DNA from: Palsa-883 sp035486355
GTDB taxonomy: Bacteria > Pseudomonadota > Alphaproteobacteria > Acetobacterales > Acetobacteraceae
Reading direction: 5' to 3'
Assembly (NCBI GenBank): GCA_035486355.1
Contig: DATHNE010000071.1
Coordinates: 22,604-86,603 of the forward strand
Length of the DNA stretch: 64,000 nucleotides
A program made the position numbers and the translations under genes. The notes below the pieces were generated by a model. That model worked only from the letters and a program-made list of their open reading frames with translations. It did no database searches and was not told the origin of the DNA. Below, one piece after another: positions 42,926 to 49,946 of this stretch. Each line of letters begins with the position of its first letter. Within the stretch, counting starts at the first letter, position 1.

Positions 42926-44719
42926 CTAGTGATTGTTGCGGGACTCGCCGCGCGTTTCGATCACGTTCAGATACAGCGTCGCCGGCTCGAGGCAGGCCCC
43001 CGCGCCGAGCTGACCAACCATGGAACGATAGATCTCTTCCCACGGCGTCATGCTGAGCAGCTTCGGCGGCTGCCACCCCGCACGGCGCGTCTCCAGTTCG
43101 CCTGGCGGCAGCAGCACATCGACCTTGCGGGTGGTCAGATCGATCCGGATCCGATCTCCTGTTTTTAGGAGAGCCAGGCCACCACCCACCGCGGCCTCCG
43201 GCGACACGTTCAAGATCGATGGCGAACCAGATGTCCCGGATTGCCGTCCATCGCCGATGGTCGGCAATGTCATCACGCCCTGCTTCAACAACGACGCCGG
43301 CGGCTGCATGTTCACCACCTCGGCACTACCCGGATAGCCGACCGGGCCGCAGTTGCGGATGATGAGCACCGATTGCTCCTCGACGCCGAGATCGGGGTCG
43401 TCGATGCGGTGGTGGTAGTCCTCCGGCCCTTCGAACACGATCGCCTTGCCCTCGAACACGTTCGGCCGGTCGGGGTTGGACAGGAAACGCTTGCGGAAGT
43501 CTTGATCGATCACGCTGATCTTCATCACCGCGCTGTCGAACAGATTGCCGGACATCACCACGTAGCCTGCCGCGGCCAACATCGGTGCGCTAAAGGACCG
43601 GATCACCTCGCGATCGCCGTCGGGCACGTCCCGCAGGTTCTCGGCCAGGGTCTTGCCAGTGACCGTCATCGCATCGCCGTGCAGCTTGCCCGCGGCCAAC
43701 AGCTCCTTCAGTACGGCTGGCACGCCACCGGCACGATGGAATCTCTCGCCGAGGAAGCGCCCCGCCGGCTGCACGTCGCAGAGCAGCGGAATCTCCGGCC
43801 CCAGGCGCTGCCAGTCGTCGAGTGAATGCTCCACACCCATATGTCGCGCGATCGCCACCATGTGGATCGGGCAGTTCGACGACGCCCCCAACGCAGCGGC
43901 GGCGACCACCGCGTTCTCGAACGCCTGCCTGGTCATAATGTCGGAGGGTCGCAGGTTCTCCTTCACCATGCCGACGATGCGCTTGCCGGTCTCGAACGCC
44001 ATCCAACCGCGCTCGCGATACGGTGCCGGAATGGCGGCGCAGCCAGGCAGCGACATGCCCAACGTCTCGGCCAGCGAGTTCATCGACGTCGCGGTCCCCA
44101 TCGTGTTGCAATGCCCCACCGACGGGGCAGACGACGACACCATCTGCATGAACTCGTCGTAGTTGATCTTGCCCTCGGCAAAGAGCTTGCGGCCTTCCCA
44201 CACGATCGTGCCGGACCCGGACAGACGCCCCCGCCACCAGCCGTCCAGCATCGGCCCGCCAGACAGCACGATCGCGGGGATGTTCACCGTCGCCGCGCCC
44301 ATCAGGCAGGCCGGCGTGGTCTTGTCGCAGCCAGTGGTCAGCACGACGCCGTCGATCGGATAGCCGTGCAGCACCTCGACCAGCGACAGATAGGCTAGGT
44401 TGCGGTCCAGCGCCGCGGTCGGCCGTTTGCCGGTCTCCTGGATCGGGTGGATCGGGAATTCCAGCGGCACGCCACCGGCATCGCGGATACCGTCACGCAC
44501 GCGGGAGGCCAACTCGATATGATGGCGGTTGCAGGGCGAAAGGTCGGAGCCGGTCTGCGCGATGCCGATGATGGGCTTGCCCCCACGCAGTTCGTCCGGC
44601 GTGATGCCGTAGTTCATATAGCGCTCGAGATACAGCGCGGTCATCGCCGGATCGGCCGGATCGTCGAACCAGCGCCGGCTACGCAGACGCTTCGGATCGC
44701 TGCCGTGAGATGCGGCCAT
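42926..44719 (-). CDS. IlvD/Edd family dehydratase, sugar-acid type
   Basis: 597 aa. SPCNRHHIELASRVRDG, VLTTGCDKTTPACLMGAAT and SVGHCNTMGTATSMNSLAE carry cysteines C63, C131 and C204, the positions that bind the [2Fe-2S] cluster in L-arabinonate and D-xylonate dehydratases. GCAAIPAPYRER is typical of the sugar-acid branch rather than DHAD or 6-phosphogluconate dehydratase. It removes water from an aldonic acid to give a 2-keto-3-deoxy acid. Second gene of the run, 73 bp after the proline-racemase gene. Confidence 0.9.
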   Translation of the reverse strand: MAASHGSDPKRLRSRRWFDDPADPAMTALYLERYMNYGITPDELRGGKPIIGIAQTGSDLSPCNRHHIELASRVRDGIRDAGGVPLEFPIHPIQETGKRPTAALDRNLAYLSLVEVLHGYPIDGVVLTTGCDKTTPACLMGAATVNIPAIVLSGGPMLDGWWRGRLSGSGTIVWEGRKLFAEGKINYDEFMQMVSSSAPSVGHCNTMGTATSMNSLAETLGMSLPGCAAIPAPYRERGWMAFETGKRIVGMVKENLRPSDIMTRQAFENAVVAAAALGASSNCPIHMVAIARHMGVEHSLDDWQRLGPEIPLLCDVQPAGRFLGERFHRAGGVPAVLKELLAAGKLHGDAMTVTGKTLAENLRDVPDGDREVIRSFSAPMLAAAGYVVMSGNLFDSAVMKISVIDQDFRKRFLSNPDRPNVFEGKAIVFEGPEDYHHRIDDPDLGVEEQSVLIIRNCGPVGYPGSAEVVNMQPPASLLKQGVMTLPTIGDGRQSGTSGSPSILNVSPEAAVGGGLALLKTGDRIRIDLTTRKVDVLLPPGELETRRAGWQPPKLLSMTPWEEIYRSMVGQLGAGACLEPATLYLNVIETRGESRNNH

Positions 44720-44792
44720 GATGCAGTCCTCCCGTGGGCTGGTTCCGGCGCAACAGTGCGTGGCGATCTCGCCCTGTCAATGCCGCGTGCGG

Positions 44793-45830
44793 TCAGTCCG
44801 TCGGCGTTGGCCAGGCGTCGGGCAGCAAGTAGCCGGTAGGGAACGGATCAGTTGGATCGAGCACGTATTGATGGAAGGCAGTGATCCAGGCAGAACCCGT
44901 GATGGCGGAACGGATGGCTGGCGCGCCCGCGACGTCGGCAGTGTCCAGGATCGTGCCGGTGAAGGTCGAGCCGATGATCGAGTCATGGATCAGTTTGCCA
45001 CCCACACCCAGCACGCCGCGCGCATGCAGCACCGCAAGCCGCGCGCAGGTACCGGTGCCACAGGGAGAGCGATCGAGGCGCCCGGGGGACACCACCACGG
45101 TGTTGCGCGAGCGTTTGCCTCCGGGCGTGTCGATGATCGGGCCATAGAACAGTGTCTGGTTGATGGTGTGAATTTCAGGGTTCTCGGGATGCACCACCGG
45201 GCATTGCCGAGCCGCGGCACGTTTGATGCGTTCGCCCAGTTCCACCAGAGCACGTGCCTCATTCGGGGTGATCTCGAAGCCCAGCTTCGTCGCGTCCACC
45301 AGCGCGTAGATCATGCCGCCATAGGCGACATCGACGGTGATTTGACCCAGCCCGGGGACGTCGATCGTCTGATCCAGCGCGAAGACGAAGGCGGGCACGT
45401 TGGCGAAGGTCACGCTGCGGCACTTGCCGTCGGCGCAGTCGGCGGTGATGGCGACCAGGCCGGCAGGGGCTTCCAGGTTGAAGCGGGTGACCGGCTCCTG
45501 CATCGGGATCATGCCGGTCTCCAGCAGCGCGGTCACTGTACAGATCGTGTTGGAGCCAGACATGGGGACGTAATATTCCGACTCCATGATGACAAAGCCG
45601 GCCGCCGCGTCAGGGTGCGACGATGGCAGGACCAGGTTGACGCATTGCGAGACGCGGCCGCGCGGTTCATTCAGCAGGAACCGGCGCAGGTCGTCACCTT
45701 GCGTGCGCAGGTGGTTCATCTTGTCGAACATGGTCGCGCCGGGAACGTCCAGAACGCCGCCGGTGATGACTTCGTTCAGCTCGCCACCAGTGTGGACACC
45801 GATCACGTTGACCATACGGGAGAAGCGCAT
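44793..45830 (-). CDS. Proline racemase family enzyme, Ser/Cys type
   Basis: 345 aa. The first catalytic position is Ser91 in MSGSNTIC (Cys in proline racemase) and the second is Cys257 in DRSPCGTGT. Enzymes with the Cys/Cys pair are epimerases, with Cys/Thr are trans-3-hydroxyproline dehydratases, and the Ser/Cys group includes 4-hydroxyproline epimerases and dehydratase-like activities. Beside a DadA-like oxidase, 4-hydroxyproline epimerase or dehydratase is likely. The start at 45830 follows ATGAGGTCGC; an ATG at 45842 inside the adjacent repeat would add four residues. Confidence 0.85.
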   Translation of the reverse strand: MRFSRMVNVIGVHTGGELNEVITGGVLDVPGATMFDKMNHLRTQGDDLRRFLLNEPRGRVSQCVNLVLPSSHPDAAAGFVIMESEYYVPMSGSNTICTVTALLETGMIPMQEPVTRFNLEAPAGLVAITADCADGKCRSVTFANVPAFVFALDQTIDVPGLGQITVDVAYGGMIYALVDATKLGFEITPNEARALVELGERIKRAAARQCPVVHPENPEIHTINQTLFYGPIIDTPGGKRSRNTVVVSPGRLDRSPCGTGTCARLAVLHARGVLGVGGKLIHDSIIGSTFTGTILDTADVAGAPAIRSAITGSAWITAFHQYVLDPTDPFPTGYLLPDAWPTPTD

Positions 45831-45842
45831 ATGCGACCTCAT

Positions 45843-45947
45843 GTCATTGCGAGACGCGTAGCGACGAGCAATCTCGATCCGAGAGCACATCGGCGAGCGT
45901 GCCACAGTGGCCCGAGATTGCTCGCTCGCTACGCTGCTCGCAATGAC
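45843..45947. repeat. Long inverted repeat, 'GTCATTGC...GCAATGAC' class
   Basis: Imperfect inverted arms of about 34 bp (45843-45876 and 45913-45947), beginning GTCATTGCGAGACGC and ending CTGCTCGCAATGAC, with AGCAATCTCG/CGAGATTGCT boxes. The sister element at 20953 has the same internal boxes. It fills the gap between the proline-racemase gene and the HD gene and supplies an alternative upstream ATG for the former. Confidence 0.75.
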
Positions 45948-45959
45948 CGTGGGCGACGC

Positions 45960-46571
45960 TTACGCCGCCTGAGCCGGCGGCGGCAGACCTTTGACGACGC
46001 CAGGCTGCAACACCGCCGGATCGTACGCCTTGCGGGCGAACACCTCGCGTACCATCGGCTCGAAGGTTTCCAGCGGTTCGGTTGCGTAGCCGTCGTCGAA
46101 GGCGGACTGATCCCAACGTGCGCAGAAATCGGCGCATGACCCGAAATACGGGTGGCCGAGATACTTGTCTCGCTCGTTCGGGTCCCAGCCGTAATGGTGC
46201 GCGTAATAGACCATTTGGAAGGCTCCATGGTGTTCCACCACCCAGGTGCATTCCTCACGCAGGAAGGGGCGCATGACCTCGGCGGCCATGCGGTCGTGGT
46301 TTTGCGGCGCCAGGCCATCGCCGATGTCGTGCAGCAGCGCCGCAACGATCCAGTCGATGTCAGCGCCTTCCCGCAGCGCACGGGTGGCGCTTTGCAGGCC
46401 GTGCTGCAGCCGGGTGATGCGATAGCCGGCGATGGTTTCCTCATCCGCGTTGCGCAGCTCACGCAGCACCCGGTCCGCGGTCATAGTGTGATGCTGCTTC
46501 TCGTACTCGTGCAGCAGAAGGTATTCCTGCTGCGTGCCATCCTTCATCTGGGTGAAATCCACCGTCCGCAT
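45960..46571 (-). CDS. HD domain metal-dependent protein (PhnZ-like group possible)
   Basis: 203 aa. RLQHGLQSATRALREGADI supplies the first metal His, LLHDIGDGLAPQNHDRMAAE the HD pair and next His, and VVEHHGAFQMVYYAHHYG further His ligands. This spacing matches the small HD proteins related to PhnZ/MIOX diiron oxygenases rather than nucleotide phosphohydrolases. YFGSCADFCARWDQSAFDDGY near the end is also kept in that group. Substrate unknown. It is the first gene upstream of the catabolic run, separated from it by a repeat; its own start is divergent from the C45 gene. Confidence 0.75.
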   Translation of the reverse strand: MRTVDFTQMKDGTQQEYLLLHEYEKQHHTMTADRVLRELRNADEETIAGYRITRLQHGLQSATRALREGADIDWIVAALLHDIGDGLAPQNHDRMAAEVMRPFLREECTWVVEHHGAFQMVYYAHHYGWDPNERDKYLGHPYFGSCADFCARWDQSAFDDGYATEPLETFEPMVREVFARKAYDPAVLQPGVVKGLPPPAQAA

Positions 46572-46661
46572 CGTCTACCCCTGCCCGGCTGCCACTGGTC
46601 AATTTGACATGTCCGCGTCTATGTCTTCAACGGAAACCACACCGCGACAGGATCCAGCAGC

Positions 46662-47786
46662 ATGGTTACGCCGACACCGTTCCCCCTGATCGACCTTGCC
46701 GGCCCACCACGGGAGCGTGGCCGCCAATACGGTGCCGTCGCGGCGCCGCGGATCCATCGTTCGGCTGAGATCTACCTGACAGCGTTCGAGAAACAGAAGC
46801 TGGGCGCAGCGCGGGTGCGGGAGCTGGTCGAGACGCTGATGCCGATCATCGAACGGTTCGAGCCGGCATTTCTGGAGGAGATGCGGGGCATCGCGGAGGG
46901 TGCGAAGTGCCCGATGGAGCATGTCGTGGTGGTGAATGCGCGGACCGAGCTGTTGGCACAGGCGAGGCGCACCGCGGAGCAGGACGGGTGCACCGGGGCG
47001 ATCGTGCTGGCGGAGGCGTCCGCCGATGGAAAGCTGCTGCACGGACAGAACTGGGATTGGCGGGCGGAATGCGCCGAGACGGGGGTGGTACTGCGGATTG
47101 CGCGTGAGGACGGGCCGGACGTGCTGACGTTCACGGAAGCAGGTGGCCTGGCGCGGTGCGGTATGAACAGCGCCGGCGTGGCGCTGACGGCGAACTTCCT
47201 TGGCTCTGATCGCGATGGGCGCGCACCCGGCGTGCCGTTGGTCCTGCTGCGCCGGCGCGCACTGGAAAGTCCGCATTTCGCCCTGGGCATCCAGACCATC
47301 TATGCGACGCCTAAATGGGTCTCCAACAACATCATGCTGAGCCATGCCGGCGGCGCGGCGGTGGATATCGAAAGTGCGCCGGACGAAAGCTTCGTGCTGC
47401 AGCCTGATAACGGCCTGCTGGTACACGCCAACCATTTCGAAAGCCCGGCGGCGCTGGCGAAGCTGAAGGACACCGGCCTGCCAACGACGCCGGATTCCGC
47501 CTATCGCGCACAGCGGGTGCGGGGGCATCTGGGACCGAAGCGCGGCACGATCGGCATGGACGACCTGAAGGCGGCATTCTTCGATGATTTCGCCACGCCG
47601 TTCGCGGTTTGCCGTCCGCCGCGACCCGCCGCGACCGGTGACAATCTATCCGCAACCGTGATGATGATCGTGATGAAGCCGGCCGAAGGCTGGATGGAGA
47701 TCTGCCCGCTGCCGGCATTGAACCGCACGTTCACCAGGTACAACCTGCAGCCGTCGCCGACGGTCGCAGCCCTGGCGGCGGAATAG
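46662..47786 (+). CDS. C45 family peptidase / acyl-CoA:6-APA acyltransferase-like enzyme
   Basis: 374 aa Ntn hydrolase. C110 in QDGCTGAIVLAEAS is the nucleophile exposed by self-cleavage, followed by LLHGQNWDWRAECAETG, the family pattern, and GMNSAGVALTANFL and SNNIMLSHAGGAAVDIE in the barrel. Related enzymes hydrolyse or transfer amides such as penicillin side chains or N-acyl amino acids. A partner substrate is unknown. Three bases separate its stop from a GTG-started SDR gene, so the two form an operon. Confidence 0.88.
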   Translation: MVTPTPFPLIDLAGPPRERGRQYGAVAAPRIHRSAEIYLTAFEKQKLGAARVRELVETLMPIIERFEPAFLEEMRGIAEGAKCPMEHVVVVNARTELLAQARRTAEQDGCTGAIVLAEASADGKLLHGQNWDWRAECAETGVVLRIAREDGPDVLTFTEAGGLARCGMNSAGVALTANFLGSDRDGRAPGVPLVLLRRRALESPHFALGIQTIYATPKWVSNNIMLSHAGGAAVDIESAPDESFVLQPDNGLLVHANHFESPAALAKLKDTGLPTTPDSAYRAQRVRGHLGPKRGTIGMDDLKAAFFDDFATPFAVCRPPRPAATGDNLSATVMMIVMKPAEGWMEICPLPALNRTFTRYNLQPSPTVAALAAE

Positions 47787-47788
47787 CC

Positions 47789-48553
47789 GTGGCCGAACGT
47801 CGCCGCGTCGCGCTGGTGACGGGCGCGGCAAGTGGGATCGGCGCGGCGGTGTGTCGCGCGCTGGCGGGACCGGACAGCGCGATCCTGGTACACACACGGC
47901 AAAACCGGCAAGGCGCCGCGACCGTGGTGGAAGCGGTACGCGCCACCGGTGGAGACGCAGCGCTGGCGCTGGGTGATCTGTCTGAATCCGACACGGCCGG
48001 CGCGATTGTCGCTCAGGCGGTCGAGCAGTTCGGTGGGCTGGACGTCCTGGTCAGCAATGCCGGATTCGCTGACCGCACCAAGTTCGCTGAGCAAACTGAT
48101 GGCGGTATGATGCGCTCGATTGCGGCGATCCAGGGCGCCTTCTTTCGTCTGGCGCGGGCGGCGATGCCGCATCTGCAACAGGGGCGCAATCCGCGCATCG
48201 TCGCGATCTCCAGTTTCGTCGCGCATGCCTTCCGGACAGACATCGCAGTGTTCCCGGCATCCGCCGCGGCGAAGGCGGCGACCGAGGCGCTGGTGCGCGC
48301 GCTGGCAATCGAGCTGGCGCCGGCGGGCGTGACGGTGAACACGGTGGTGCCTGGCTTCATTCGCAAGGATGCCGGTACGCACGCCGCGTTCACGCCGGAA
48401 CAGGCGGCGGCGCAGGCGGTGCGGATTCCGCTAGGGCGGCTTGGGTTGCCTGATGACGTGGCGGCGGCGGTCGCGTTTCTGGTCTCGCCGGCGGCGGCGT
48501 ATATCACTGGACAGGCGTTGCATGTCGACGGCGGGTTGGTGATGCGGGCGTAA
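47789..48553 (+). CDS. SDR family protein without the catalytic Tyr
   Basis: 254 aa. The cofactor loop TGAASGIGAAVCRAL and the strand SNAGFAD are normal, but the active site reads AVFPASAAAKAATEALV: the Lys is kept and the position four residues before it is Ser, not Tyr. Such SDRs are usually very weak reductases or may act as non-redox proteins. Starts with GTG 3 bp after the C45 gene. The rest of the fold, including IELAPAGVTVNTVVPGFI and YITGQALHVDGG, is intact, so the loss is specific to the catalytic site. Confidence 0.82.
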   Translation: MAERRRVALVTGAASGIGAAVCRALAGPDSAILVHTRQNRQGAATVVEAVRATGGDAALALGDLSESDTAGAIVAQAVEQFGGLDVLVSNAGFADRTKFAEQTDGGMMRSIAAIQGAFFRLARAAMPHLQQGRNPRIVAISSFVAHAFRTDIAVFPASAAAKAATEALVRALAIELAPAGVTVNTVVPGFIRKDAGTHAAFTPEQAAAQAVRIPLGRLGLPDDVAAAVAFLVSPAAAYITGQALHVDGGLVMRA

Positions 48554-48890
48554 GATGGTGGCGGCGCATACAGTTGTCTGAAGGCGTGGGGATATGAAGG
48601 AGTAGGCCAGCCCACGCACGGATTGGCCCGCCTCTCATCGGCGATTGAAGTGATCTTGACCCTGAGGAGCAAGATCACCACAATGTGCCACTAGGGACTG
48701 CGATAGTCGCTCATCGTTTTCTGCTTTGAAACGTCGGCCAGGCTATTCCCGGTCGGCGCTTTTCATTTTCGGCGTATGATTGCGAAGAAAGTGTAAGCAG
48801 CGGAGGGGGGCGGCGCGACTATTTGCGCACCGGCGCAGACAATCGCATGATCTGCACACGGCAAATCAGCTTCGCCAGGAGGAAACGTCG
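48554..48890. other. 337-bp non-coding stretch before the gentisate dioxygenase gene
   Basis: No gene is seen. A 9-bp hairpin (GTGATCTTG / CAAGATCAC, 48650-48678, 11-nt loop) lies downstream of the SDR gene and may end that transcript. The A/T-richer part (48715-48790, with CGTTTTCTGCTTTG and GCTTTTCATTTTCGG) is a reasonable place for the promoter of the dioxygenase gene. I recognise no operator. Confidence 0.5.
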
Positions 48891-49934
48891 ATGAACGACG
48901 CAACACCATCCAACCCGCGGCAGGCGTTCTATGATGCGATCGGGAAACATAACCTCGCACCGTTATGGGAAAGGCTTCATTCTCTTGTTACCCGCGCACC
49001 GACCACGCCGGCTGCGCCCGTGCTGTGGGACTACGACAATGTGGTGCGTCCCCACTTGATGCAGGCAGGCGATTTGATCACCGCGAGAGAAGCCGAGCGC
49101 CGCGTGCTGATCCTGGAAAATCCAGGACTGCATGGGCACACGTCGGTGACGCATGCGCTGTTCGCAGGGATGCAGCTGATCATGCCAGGCGAAGTGGCGC
49201 CAGCACATCGGCACGCGCAGTCGGCGTTGCGTTTCGTCATCGAGGGAAGCGGCGCGTACACCGCGGTGGAAGGTGAGCGCGCATTGATGGAGCCGGGGGA
49301 CTTCATCATCACACCGAGCTGGACCTGGCACGATCATGGCAACGAAACGAACAATCCTGTGGTATGGCTCGATGGATTGGATATCCCGATCATCCGCCTG
49401 CTGGATGTGAGTTTCGCCGAGCCGGCAAATGCCGAGAGCCAGACAGAGGCGCGCCCTGTCGGCGACAGCCTGGCGCGGTTCGGCGCCAACATGCTGCCGG
49501 TGGACTGGAAGCCAACGATGAAGAGTTCTCCGGTGTTCGCGTATCCCTATGCACGCACACGCGAGGCCCTCGCGACGATGGCCCACAACAGCGATCCCGA
49601 TCCCTGCCATGGACACAAGCTGCGCTACGTCAATCCAGCGACCGGCGATCATGCGATGCCGACGATCGGGGCTTTCATGCAAGTGCTGCCAAAGGATTTT
49701 GCCACCGCGCCGTACCGCAGCACGGACGGCACGGTGTTTGTCGCCGTGGAAGGCACGGGCGAGACCATCGTGGGCGACACGGTGTTTCGCTGGAAGCCAC
49801 GCGATGTCTTCGTAGTGCCGAGCTGGCACACACACCGTCACCGGCCGGATGGTGAGGCCGTGCTGTTCAGTTTCTCGGACCGCCCGGTGCAGGAGAAACT
49901 GGAACTGTGGCGCGAGGAACGTGGGCACGGCTGA
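48891..49934 (+). CDS. Gentisate 1,2-dioxygenase-like bicupin
   Basis: 347 aa with two cupin domains. The N-terminal one has PAHRHAQSALRFVIEGSGAY with ligand histidines, and MEPGDFIITPSWTWHDHGNE with the third His. The second has SDGTVFVAVEGTGETIV-like strands and VVPSWHTHRHRPDGE. Gentisate dioxygenase is a bicupin of this size, opening the aromatic ring of 2,5-dihydroxybenzoate to maleylpyruvate using Fe(II). No maleylpyruvate isomerase is adjacent; the FAH-family gene at 39693 could serve the last step. A strong CAGGAGGAAAC ribosome-binding site precedes the ATG. Confidence 0.88.
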   Translation: MNDATPSNPRQAFYDAIGKHNLAPLWERLHSLVTRAPTTPAAPVLWDYDNVVRPHLMQAGDLITAREAERRVLILENPGLHGHTSVTHALFAGMQLIMPGEVAPAHRHAQSALRFVIEGSGAYTAVEGERALMEPGDFIITPSWTWHDHGNETNNPVVWLDGLDIPIIRLLDVSFAEPANAESQTEARPVGDSLARFGANMLPVDWKPTMKSSPVFAYPYARTREALATMAHNSDPDPCHGHKLRYVNPATGDHAMPTIGAFMQVLPKDFATAPYRSTDGTVFVAVEGTGETIVGDTVFRWKPRDVFVVPSWHTHRHRPDGEAVLFSFSDRPVQEKLELWREERGHG

Positions 49935-49946
49935 GACTGCTTGCCG

